A DNA stretch of 64,000 bases from Phyllobacterium sp. 21LDTY02-6 (lineage in GTDB: Bacteria; Pseudomonadota; Alphaproteobacteria; Rhizobiales; Rhizobiaceae), in NCBI RefSeq assembly GCF_023554255.2, contig NZ_JAMJWD020000003.1, positions 496,001 through 560,000 of the forward strand. The letters run 5' to 3'. Position 1 is the first letter of the stretch; every line of letters begins with the position of its first letter. Made by a program: the position numbers and the translations under genes. The notes beneath the pieces are model-generated. The model did no database searches and was not told the DNA's origin. It saw only the letters and a program-made list of their open reading frames with translations. This document shows positions 15,428 to 23,015 of this stretch, in pieces.

Positions 15428-17562
15428 CGTTGATTGCCACCTTCAATCGCTTCGCGTGGGCAGCGTCGAAGCGATCCGATCTGGTCATTGCCGCATTGAT
15501 GCTGCTGGCGATCGTGATGATGATCATTCCGTTGCCGACACTGGTCGTCGACATGCTCATCGGTACGAATATCGCGTTCAGCCTTCTCATCCTCGTAGCT
15601 GCCTTCTACATCTCGAAGCCGGTCGAACTCTCGGCGCTGCCGTCGATCATCCTGCTTGGAACTTTGTTCCGCCTGTCGCTATCGATTACGACGACGAGGT
15701 TGATCCTGCTCCAGGCGGATGCGGGGCAGATCGTGTCGGCTTTCGGCAATTTTGTCGTGGGCGGCGAGGTCGTGGTCGGTCTCGTCGTGTTCCTGATCAT
15801 CACGATCGCGCAGTTCGTCGTCATCACCAAGGGTGCCGAACGTGTCGCGGAGGTCGGCGCCCGCTTCGCCCTCGATGCGATGCCCGGCAAGCAGATGAGC
15901 ATCGACAGCGAAGCGCGCAGCGGCGATATCGACCAGGCGGAGGCACGGCGCCGGCGGCAGGAACTGGAGCGGGAAAGCCAGTTCTACGGCGCAATGGATG
16001 GCGCCATGAAGTTCGTCAAGGGCGATGCCGTGGCCGGCCTGATCATCATCGCCATCAACCTCATAGGCGGTCTGGCGATCGGTTCGCTGCAGCGTGGCAT
16101 GCCGTTTGGCGATGCGGCGCACACATATTCGCTCCTTACCGTCGGCGACGGTCTGATCTCGCAGATACCGGCGCTGATGATGGCGGTTGCCGCCGGCACG
16201 GTCGTCACGCGGGTGACGTCCGATCGCGACGATGATCTCGGCAGCGAAATCGTCGGCCAGCTCGGCGCCAATCACCGGGCGCTGGCGCTGGCATCGGTCA
16301 TCCTGTTCGGCTTTGGCCTCGTGCCCGGATTTCCGATGCTGGTGTTCTGGATTCTGGCGGCGGCATCGGGCGGGCTCGCCTATCTGGTGCACAGGAGGAC
16401 GCAGGGCGGCGGCTCCGGTGATGACGCGGCCGATCCCGCCGCAATCGCCATCGGCGACATCACCAAGCCGCAGGGTGCGCTTGCGCAGGGCGATACGCCC
16501 ATGCTCGATGGGCCGCAACGGCTGGTCATGTTGCTTGGGCCGCACCTGGCCGATACGATATCCGTGCCGGAACTGCACAAGAGCATCGAGCGGATGCGCA
16601 GCAATATCTTCGCGGATATGGGCGTTCGCGTTCCGCAGATCGGCATACAACTGGATATGACGCTGGAACCCGATCAGTTCCGGATCGATCTCGAGGGCGT
16701 GCCGGTGACCGACGGCATGGCGTTTGCCGACCAGTTGCTTGTAACGGACGACGCGGTGCATCTCGACCTGATGTCGGTGCCCTACCGGTTTGCCCGCGCT
16801 GTCATCGGCACCAAGGAATCGATCTGGGTCGACAAGAGCCACAAGGCCGATCTCGAAAATGCCGGCATCACCGTTCACGAACCGATTGCCGTCATGCTCG
16901 AAATCTTGACGCGGTCCGTCAGGCGCTATCTGTCGGATTTCGTCGATGTCCAGGAAACGAAGTTCCTGCTGGCGCGAGTGGATGATGAACTGGGCGATCT
17001 CGTCAAGGAAGCGGCAAATGTGGCGTCGCTGCAGAAGATATCGGAGGTCCTGCGTCGTCTCGTGGAAGAAGACGTGCCGGTGACCAATGTGCGGGCGATC
17101 CTGCAAGCGATCATCGAATGGGGCCCGCAAATATCCAACCCCCAGGTACTGGCCGAATATGCACGCATCGGGCTTGCCCGCCAGATCTGCCACCGCAACG
17201 CTGAGATGAACCGAATCGTTTCGGCCTATCTTCTGACCAGAGAGACCGAAGATGCCGTGCGATCTTCAATGCATCAGGGGACCGGCGCGCCCGTTCTGGC
17301 GATTCCGGAAGATATTTCCCGGTCGATCGTGGACCAGCTCAAGGAGAAGCTGGCCGGTAAGGAAGCAGAGATTGTGCGAACTGTTCTAACGTCTATGGAC
17401 ATTCGGCGATCGATACGCAACTTACTTACAAGACATGATTTGAACCTGCCGGTCTTGTCATATCAGGAAATTTCTTCAGAGTTCAGCGTACAGTCCCTCG
17501 GTTCGATATCCCTGCCTGCGTCGAGGATAAGGCAGCTGGAACAGGGTGGCACAAGTGAGTAA
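15424..17562 (+). CDS. sctV: T3SS export gate protein SctV (FlhA/YscV family)
   Basis: 712 residues. The N-terminal half is membrane-embedded (about eight helices) and contains the family hallmark FHIPEP-equivalent region and the segment ALDAMPGKQMSIDSEARSGDID. The C-terminal half is the cytosolic nonameric ring domain that docks chaperone-substrate complexes. ATG at 15424 overlaps the TPR-gene stop as ATGA; the upstream open frame is not used. Full length and intact. Confidence 0.97.
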   Translation: MTLIATFNRFAWAASKRSDLVIAALMLLAIVMMIIPLPTLVVDMLIGTNIAFSLLILVAAFYISKPVELSALPSIILLGTLFRLSLSITTTRLILLQADAGQIVSAFGNFVVGGEVVVGLVVFLIITIAQFVVITKGAERVAEVGARFALDAMPGKQMSIDSEARSGDIDQAEARRRRQELERESQFYGAMDGAMKFVKGDAVAGLIIIAINLIGGLAIGSLQRGMPFGDAAHTYSLLTVGDGLISQIPALMMAVAAGTVVTRVTSDRDDDLGSEIVGQLGANHRALALASVILFGFGLVPGFPMLVFWILAAASGGLAYLVHRRTQGGGSGDDAADPAAIAIGDITKPQGALAQGDTPMLDGPQRLVMLLGPHLADTISVPELHKSIERMRSNIFADMGVRVPQIGIQLDMTLEPDQFRIDLEGVPVTDGMAFADQLLVTDDAVHLDLMSVPYRFARAVIGTKESIWVDKSHKADLENAGITVHEPIAVMLEILTRSVRRYLSDFVDVQETKFLLARVDDELGDLVKEAANVASLQKISEVLRRLVEEDVPVTNVRAILQAIIEWGPQISNPQVLAEYARIGLARQICHRNAEMNRIVSAYLLTRETEDAVRSSMHQGTGAPVLAIPEDISRSIVDQLKEKLAGKEAEIVRTVLTSMDIRRSIRNLLTRHDLNLPVLSYQEISSEFSVQSLGSISLPASRIRQLEQGGTSE

Positions 17563-17614
17563 GCGTAGGGTTGGGGTAAAGCAGCAACGTCGAATTGTGG
17601 TGGACATATAATCA

Positions 17615-18964
17615 ATGCTCAATCCTACGGCCGTGGGGGCTAAATTCCTTCTCATCATGCGAAAGCCATGGCTTGTCGCTTTGTTCCTGGCGCCTCTCCT
17701 TCTGCTGCATGCCGCAGCCGCTTCGGCGCAGGTCAAGGTTGACGCCGCGGCAGGGCAGGTCCTCAAGCTGAATATCGGGCAGGGCCAGATATTGCGTTTC
17801 GACCAGCCCGTCGAATCGGTCTTCCTTGCCGATACGACGATTGCCGATGTGCGCGTGGTTTCCCCGGGAGCCGTCTATATCTACGGCACCAAGATCGGCG
17901 ATACGAACCTCATTGCGCTCAGTCCCGACCAGGGCACCCGTGGGACCGTGCAGATCAGGGTGGTCGGCAATCCGCGCGATGCTCAGCAATCGGTCAAGGC
18001 GCTGCAGCCCACCACCACCGTCGACATCAGTCTTTTCGGCGAACAATATGTCGGGAAGGGCCAGACCAAGAATATGGGCGAGGCGCTCGACACCGAGAAC
18101 GTCCTGCAGACCTATTCCCAGCCGGATAAGCCGGCTCTGAACAATACGACGATTTCCGGCCCGAACCAGGTCAATATTCGCGTGCGCTTCGCTGAAGTCG
18201 CGCGCAATGAGTTGACACGCTACGGGCTCGACTGGAGCGCTTTCGTCAACAGCGGCTCGTTTTCCTTCGGCATCGTGCGGGGTGGAAACACGAGCAATTC
18301 CGGCGGCGGTACCCAGGTTGGCATTTCCGGCAGGAACGTCAACGTCAATGTCCTCCTCGATGCGTTGCAGGAGAACGGCATCCTGACAATCCTCGCCGAA
18401 CCGAACATCACCGCGGTTACGGGCCAGACGGCGAGTTTCCTCGCCGGCGGCGAGATTCCAGTGCCGATTCCCGTCGGAAACGACCAGATCGGCATCGAAT
18501 ACAAGCAATTCGGCGTCTCCCTGCAGTTCACGCCGACGCTTCTGCCCAATGACCGCATCGCCCTTCAGGTCCGGCCTGAGGTGAGCAGCGTTTCGCAGGA
18601 TAGCGCGGTGACGATAGGCGGGCTTGTCGCGCCGTCGCTGCGGGTACGGCGTGCCGATACGACCGTCGAGGTCGGGAGCGGCCAGACTTTTGCCATTGCC
18701 GGATTGTTCCAGCGCCAGGAAACGCAGTCGATCAACAAGACGCCGGTCATCGGCGACGTGCCGATACTCGGCGAATTGTTCAAGTCGAAGCGGTTCCAAC
18801 GCAATGAAACGGAGCTCGTGATTCTGATCACGCCCTATCTGGTCACGCCGACCTCGTCCCGGAACCTGAAGACGCCGTTGGACAGCCCTTCCGGGGCGAT
18901 TTCCTCGCCGCGCAAAAAGTCCAAGCAGATCGTCAATAAAGGATATGGCTTCTATGTCGAATGA
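17615..18964 (+). CDS. sctC2: T3SS outer-membrane secretin, CpaC/Tad-like (RhcC2 type)
   Basis: 449 residues with signal peptide (MRKPWLVALFLAPLLLLHAAAASAQ). An N-terminal BON/T2SS-like domain (LRFDQPVESVFLADTTIADVRVVSPGAVYIYG in part) precedes the secretin barrel domain with the conserved ENGILTILAEPNITAVTGQ and the VPVIGDVPILGELFKS-type end. It resembles CpaC/RcpA of Tad pili more than YscC, as is known for rhizobial RhcC2. It forms the outer-membrane channel with SctC1. ATG 17657 is an alternative start that begins directly at the signal peptide. A CpaD-like gene overlaps its 3' end. Confidence 0.92.
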   Translation: MLNPTAVGAKFLLIMRKPWLVALFLAPLLLLHAAAASAQVKVDAAAGQVLKLNIGQGQILRFDQPVESVFLADTTIADVRVVSPGAVYIYGTKIGDTNLIALSPDQGTRGTVQIRVVGNPRDAQQSVKALQPTTTVDISLFGEQYVGKGQTKNMGEALDTENVLQTYSQPDKPALNNTTISGPNQVNIRVRFAEVARNELTRYGLDWSAFVNSGSFSFGIVRGGNTSNSGGGTQVGISGRNVNVNVLLDALQENGILTILAEPNITAVTGQTASFLAGGEIPVPIPVGNDQIGIEYKQFGVSLQFTPTLLPNDRIALQVRPEVSSVSQDSAVTIGGLVAPSLRVRRADTTVEVGSGQTFAIAGLFQRQETQSINKTPVIGDVPILGELFKSKRFQRNETELVILITPYLVTPTSSRNLKTPLDSPSGAISSPRKKSKQIVNKGYGFYVE

Positions 18965-19418
18965 ACGTCGCAATCCGCTTCTGGCCACGGCGGCGCGCCT
19001 CGCATTGATCATGGGAGTTGCCGTGTCGATCTCCGGCTGCATGGGCAGCAAGACGCAGCCATATTCGCCGAATTACAGCTACGTGAAAATGGGCGGCGCC
19101 AAGGATAATGTCGTCAGGAAGGGATATGAGAAAGAGGCCGGCGCACAGGGCGTTCTGGTGCCGGACGCCTGCATAACGCCGGATACGGCCGAATATCCGC
19201 TCTATCTGCCGTCGGGCTGCTCCAACAATCTCAATCTCCAGCACATGGTGGCCAGGAAGCAGGACCTGATGCATGGCCGCGAGATGGGCCCGGCCATGGC
19301 GGCCCCGGCGGCGCGTGCGGCTCAGAAATACATCGACGGCGCGCAGGTGTCCGAACAGCGGTCGAGGCGGCGCTATGATGAAACGACGACCACGTCAGGG
19401 TCGGGAGCGGGGCTGTGA
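18954..19418 (+). CDS. CpaD-like outer-membrane lipoprotein in T3SS operon
   Basis: 154 residues: basic N-terminus, hydrophobic segment and lipobox SGC at about residue 28, then a CpaD-like domain. The diagnostic part is YLPSGCSNNLNLQHMVARKQ followed by PAARAAQKYIDG, the same order as the GC-xQxNLAAMV...DL...P...RR...Y signature of Tad pilus CpaD. In Tad systems CpaD works with the CpaC secretin; here it overlaps the CpaC-like T3SS secretin and is overlapped by the TadD-like gene. ATG 18954 is preferred (AAAGGA ten bases upstream); ATG 18945 would add three residues. Confidence 0.8.
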   Translation: MSNERRNPLLATAARLALIMGVAVSISGCMGSKTQPYSPNYSYVKMGGAKDNVVRKGYEKEAGAQGVLVPDACITPDTAEYPLYLPSGCSNNLNLQHMVARKQDLMHGREMGPAMAAPAARAAQKYIDGAQVSEQRSRRRYDETTTTSGSGAGL

Positions 19419-20254
19419 CGCAGGCCCTGTCCGCGCCGGAGATGGTAGCGCGGGGCTTCCGCCTGCTTGCCGTTGCCCTCGGGCTCGGCTTCGTTCTCGC
19501 CGGCTGCACCACCACGGAACAGACGGAAAAGAAGACGGCCAAGCCGCCCTCCAGCGAACAGTCCAAGCTCCTGAACATCGCGCGCGATGTCGAGGCGAAG
19601 GGCGAAAGCGGTACGGCACTCGCCCTCTATGAGCGCGCGGCAGAAATGTCATCGAGCGACTCCACAATTCATGTGAAGCTCGGCAATGCCCGGCTGAAGA
19701 ATGGCGATTCCGACGGCGCGGAAAAGGCCTACCGGTCGGCATTGCAGATCAATCCGCAGGACGCCCACGCCTTGCTCGGACTGGGCACGATACAGCTGCA
19801 GCGAGGCGAAGCCGATGCCGCCGCCCGGACCCTGGCGCCGGCGGCCCAGGCGATCAATTCGGTATCCGCCTATAACAAGCTCGGCACCGCCTTGATCTTG
19901 TCGGGCCAAGGACCAGCTGCGGAGTCGGCGTTTGCCAAGGCGCTGGCGCTACAGCCCGGCAATCTCGACACGAAGACGAATCTCGCATTGGCACAAGCAC
20001 TCTCCAACAAATTGCCGGAAGCATCGGCCGGCATGAACGCCGTGGTGTCGTCGCCGCTCGCGGAAAAGCGGCACTACGTCAACTATATCATCGTTCTGAG
20101 CCTTTCCGGCGACATGGCCGCGGCGAAAGCAGTGCAGGTCCCGGACATGGCAGCGGGCCAGAAGAACCAGATTCTGGCCAAGGCATCCAGGCTGCGGTCG
20201 ATCCAGAGCCCGGCGGAGCGAGCGCAAGCCATCGGTGTCCTGGCTTCGACCTAG
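19415..20254 (+). CDS. TadD-like TPR lipoprotein in T3SS operon
   Basis: 279 residues: lipoprotein signal with lipobox LAGC near residue 29, then about four to five TPR units (ALALYERAAEMSSSDSTIHVKLGNARLKNGDSDGAEKAY in part). It resembles TadD of Tad pili, which helps the secretin reach the outer membrane, and TPR pilotins generally. A pilotin-like role for the T3SS secretin is the natural inference. GTG 19415 overlaps the CpaD-like stop as GTGA. Confidence 0.8.
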   Translation: MTQALSAPEMVARGFRLLAVALGLGFVLAGCTTTEQTEKKTAKPPSSEQSKLLNIARDVEAKGESGTALALYERAAEMSSSDSTIHVKLGNARLKNGDSDGAEKAYRSALQINPQDAHALLGLGTIQLQRGEADAAARTLAPAAQAINSVSAYNKLGTALILSGQGPAAESAFAKALALQPGNLDTKTNLALAQALSNKLPEASAGMNAVVSSPLAEKRHYVNYIIVLSLSGDMAAAKAVQVPDMAAGQKNQILAKASRLRSIQSPAERAQAIGVLAST

Positions 20255-20268
20255 GCGGGGGACCAAGC

Positions 20269-21306
20269 ATGAGCCAGACGAGCGAAGAAAAATCCCTTCC
20301 GGCATCAGACAAGAAGATCGAAGATGCGCGCAAGAAGGGGCAGGTCCTGCACAGCCCGGACATGGTGTCCGGCGTCATCATGCTCTCGTGCACCATCTTT
20401 CTGATCTACATCGCTCCAGTGCTGCGCGAGAGTATCAGCGCGCTCGTGGAGGAGGCGTCCCATATCTATGACAGGCCATTCGACGAGGTCTGGCACAGGC
20501 TCAGCATCATTGCCGTGCAAAGTCTTCTGACCGCCACACTGCCCATTCTCGCGATAACGATAGCTGCCATCGTGGCGACCAATGTCGCGGTGACGCGCGG
20601 TTTCGTCTTCTCCGCCAAGCCCGTCGAGCCTGATTTCGACCGGATCAATCCGATGACCGGGATCAAGCGCATCTTCTCGCTGAAAAGCGTGGTCGAATTC
20701 GTCAAGGCGCTCATCAAGATCATCGCATTGACCACGGCCTTCGTTCTCGTGTTCCAGGCGGGGTTGAAAGCCCTGTTCGAATCTCCCTTTTGCGGGGCGT
20801 TCTGTCTCCAGGCTACCTTCTTCGCCATGCTCAAGCCGCTTGCGGCGGTTGCGGTTGCCGCGTTTCTCGTCCTCGGTTTCATCGACATTTTCCTGCAAAG
20901 ATGGCTGTTCCTGCGCGAAATGCGCATGACCAAGACCGAGAGCAAGCGCGAGCATAAGGACATGGAAGGCGACCCGTTGATCCGGCAGGAACGCCAGCGC
21001 CGTCGTCGCGCCGGAACGGGTGCCAAGACGGGGTTGAAACATGCGGTTCTGCTCATCGGCGATCCCGCCCGGCGCCTGGTGGGCATACGCTATGTCCGCG
21101 GCGAGACGCCAGTGCCGGTGGTAGTTTGCCGCTCTTCCGGGGCGGAGGCCGCCGCGATGCACCTGCATGCGGCCGAACTCGGCATTCCCGTTACCGTGGA
21201 CGCCGCACTTGCCGAGCAGATCGCAGCTACGGGCGCAGGACAGCCGGTGCCTGAACGTGCATTCCAGCCGGTGGCGAACGCGCTTGTCGCCGCCGGATTG
21301 ATTTAG
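20269..21306 (+). CDS. sctU: T3SS switch protein SctU with altered cleavage motif
   Basis: 345 residues of the FlhB/YscU family: four hydrophobic helices in the first 215 residues, the FDRINPMTGIKRIFSLKSVVEFVKALIK segment (in part), a basic linker with EGDPLIRQERQRRR, and the C-terminal domain RGETPVPVVV. The family normally cleaves itself at NPTH at the start of that domain. Here the aligned residues are D265-P-A-R (context IGDPARRLVGIRY), so the catalytic Asn and the His are both missing. The rest of the domain looks intact. Order relative to sctT is unusual, since sctU normally follows sctT on the same strand. Confidence 0.92.
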   Translation: MSQTSEEKSLPASDKKIEDARKKGQVLHSPDMVSGVIMLSCTIFLIYIAPVLRESISALVEEASHIYDRPFDEVWHRLSIIAVQSLLTATLPILAITIAAIVATNVAVTRGFVFSAKPVEPDFDRINPMTGIKRIFSLKSVVEFVKALIKIIALTTAFVLVFQAGLKALFESPFCGAFCLQATFFAMLKPLAAVAVAAFLVLGFIDIFLQRWLFLREMRMTKTESKREHKDMEGDPLIRQERQRRRRAGTGAKTGLKHAVLLIGDPARRLVGIRYVRGETPVPVVVCRSSGAEAAAMHLHAAELGIPVTVDAALAEQIAATGAGQPVPERAFQPVANALVAAGLI

Positions 21307-21323
21307 AGGAAAGGATCGATGCA

Positions 21324-21992
21324 ATGGTCAATATGAAGGTGCGGTGGAAGATTGCCCTGCTGGCTTGCGCCTGTGCCGGCCTGTCACCCTTTTCGGCGCT
21401 GGCGCAATCGCGGGAGCCTTCACCTCCCGTCCTGGACAAGAAGAATCACAAGGTCTGGATCGACCCCGGCTATCTGGAATTCCTGATGGAGCCGGAAAGC
21501 TATCCGCCCAAACATGCACGAGCGGAGCGGGCATATGCCGGTTCGGACTACGCGCCGGTCCGGCGCGAAGTCGTGCAGTATGAAAGCCACGAGAAGCCCG
21601 GAACGATCATCATCGAGACGGAAAACCGTGCTCTGTACTTCGTGCAGGGGAATGGAACGGCAATCCGCTATCCGGTCGGCGTCGGCCGCGAGGGCTATGG
21701 CTGGCGCGGAACGGAACGGATATCCAGCAAGCGCGAATGGCCGGACTGGCGCCCGCCATCGGACATGCTGTCCCGCCGGCCCGACCTGCCGAAATACATG
21801 GCAGGCGGCCCGGACAACCCGCTGGGCGCGCGGGCGCTCTATCTTGGAGATACGCTCTATCGGATCCACGGGTCGAACGAACCCGACTCCGTCGGCCAAT
21901 CGTCCTCTTCCGGCTGCTTCCGGATGACGAACGAGGACGTCGGCGATCTCTATGAGAGGGTGAAGCTCGGCGCGAAGGTAGTGGTGCTCTAG
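21324..21992 (+). CDS. L,D-transpeptidase (YkuD domain), T3SS-linked
   Basis: 222 residues with a Sec signal peptide (LLACACAGLSPFSALAQ). The YkuD domain is recognisable by IHGSNEPDSVG and the catalytic SSGCFRMTNEDVGDLY motif; the active Cys is present, while the His of the usual SHGC is Ser, a variant common in alphaproteobacterial members. It makes 3-3 peptidoglycan or lipoprotein cross-links in the periplasm. It lies 18 bases after sctU on the same strand and is followed by a hairpin, so it is probably the last gene of the T3SS operon. Local wall remodelling or anchoring around the secretion channel would fit. Confidence 0.85.
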   Translation: MVNMKVRWKIALLACACAGLSPFSALAQSREPSPPVLDKKNHKVWIDPGYLEFLMEPESYPPKHARAERAYAGSDYAPVRREVVQYESHEKPGTIIIETENRALYFVQGNGTAIRYPVGVGREGYGWRGTERISSKREWPDWRPPSDMLSRRPDLPKYMAGGPDNPLGARALYLGDTLYRIHGSNEPDSVGQSSSSGCFRMTNEDVGDLYERVKLGAKVVVL

Positions 21993-21999
21993 GCACCAC
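21981..21999 (+). terminator. Hairpin at end of T3SS plus-strand operon
   Basis: GTGGTGC (21981-21987) pairs perfectly with GCACCAC (21993-21999) across a TCTAG loop that includes the transpeptidase stop codon. It is followed by GGCCCTTGCT rather than a clear T-run, so it is a weak or bidirectional terminator between convergent genes at best. Confidence 0.4.
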
Positions 22000-22007
22000 G
22001 GCCCTTG

Positions 22008-23012
22008 CTAGATCGTCAAGCCCAATGACGCCAGGCTGCGCTTTACCTGCTTGATGCGCGAGGGATGGATCGCAAGGACATTGGCCACCCTTCCAGCTGG
22101 AAAGGCCTTGTCCGTATCCTCGGGCGTTTCGAGCGGCGACAGACCATCCTCGATCTCCCACAGACGGTAGCCCCAGTCAGCCAGCTTTGCATGGATCTGG
22201 CGCGGGTCCGCTCTCGAGAGCCGCGCCAGCACCTCGCGGTTAATCTCGACGAGAAGCGACGGGTGCGACGCGGCGATGGTCGCACTCGCACCTTCGAAGA
22301 ACAGTCCTTCAGCGCCCTCGATATCGATCTTGATCGTATCCGGCTTCAGGGTCTTCACCATCCGGTCGAGGGTCTCGACCCTGACGCTGCGCTCCGATTC
22401 CCGCCCGCGCGACCCGGCGACAAGGCTCGTTGCGCCAGCATTGGCGGTATGTTCCGCAGTGTTCAGTTCCATTGATCCCGGCATGTCCGCCAACGCGAGC
22501 TGATGCACCGTCACCCTGCGCGTCAGGCCGTTTTCCTTGACGGATTTCTTGAAGAGGCCGCATAGATAGGGCAGGGGTTCGAACGCCACCACCTTGCCGG
22601 TGAAACCCGGCCGTGTCGCCACCGACAGCGAATAATAACCGACATTGCCGCCGACATCATAGAACACGCCATCATCCGGCGTGATGGCCTTGGCTATATC
22701 GACATCGAGTTTTTCATACTCGCCGCCGAATATACCGAAAGTGATGTGGTATTGCCGCAGGTCCAGATAGATCTTGAAGCCGTTTTTCGTATCGAACAGC
22801 ACTTCGATGTTACGCGGAACGAAATTGTCGAACAGGATCTCGCGATGGCGATGATGGAATTCGGTGGAGGTCAGGAAACGGCGCCGGTACTCCGGCAGGG
22901 GAATCTCGGTCAGGCTGAAGAGATTGCTCGTGATCTGCTCCAGTTCTTCGGAATTGGCATCGCGTCCGAGAATGAACCTGTAGGAATTCAGAATGTCATT
23001 GTAACTGGTCAT
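22008..23012 (-). CDS. DUF4214-FkbM methyltransferase fusion
   Basis: 334 residues. The N-terminal 60 (YRFILGRDANSEELEQITSN ... FLTSTEF) look like a DUF4214 unit; the rest is an FkbM-type SAM-dependent methyltransferase with motif I FYDVGGNVGYYSL, the acidic VVAFEPLP, and TIKIDIEGAEGLFFEG. FkbM enzymes O-methylate sugars or polyketides. It is the last gene of the kpsS-kpsC-GT4 operon, so its likely substrate is the capsule or its terminal residues. DUF4214 is often found in secreted or polysaccharide-linked proteins; another DUF4214 protein lies at 33010-34005. Confidence 0.82.
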   Translation of the reverse strand: MTSYNDILNSYRFILGRDANSEELEQITSNLFSLTEIPLPEYRRRFLTSTEFHHRHREILFDNFVPRNIEVLFDTKNGFKIYLDLRQYHITFGIFGGEYEKLDVDIAKAITPDDGVFYDVGGNVGYYSLSVATRPGFTGKVVAFEPLPYLCGLFKKSVKENGLTRRVTVHQLALADMPGSMELNTAEHTANAGATSLVAGSRGRESERSVRVETLDRMVKTLKPDTIKIDIEGAEGLFFEGASATIAASHPSLLVEINREVLARLSRADPRQIHAKLADWGYRLWEIEDGLSPLETPEDTDKAFPAGRVANVLAIHPSRIKQVKRSLASLGLTI

Positions 23013-23015
23013 TGA

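Noticed and set aside
15679-17193. 504-residue minus-strand open frame
   Set aside because: Antisense to sctV, whose membrane and gate motifs are clear.
17612-19051. 479-residue minus-strand open frame
   Set aside because: Antisense to the secretin gene with no recognisable domain.
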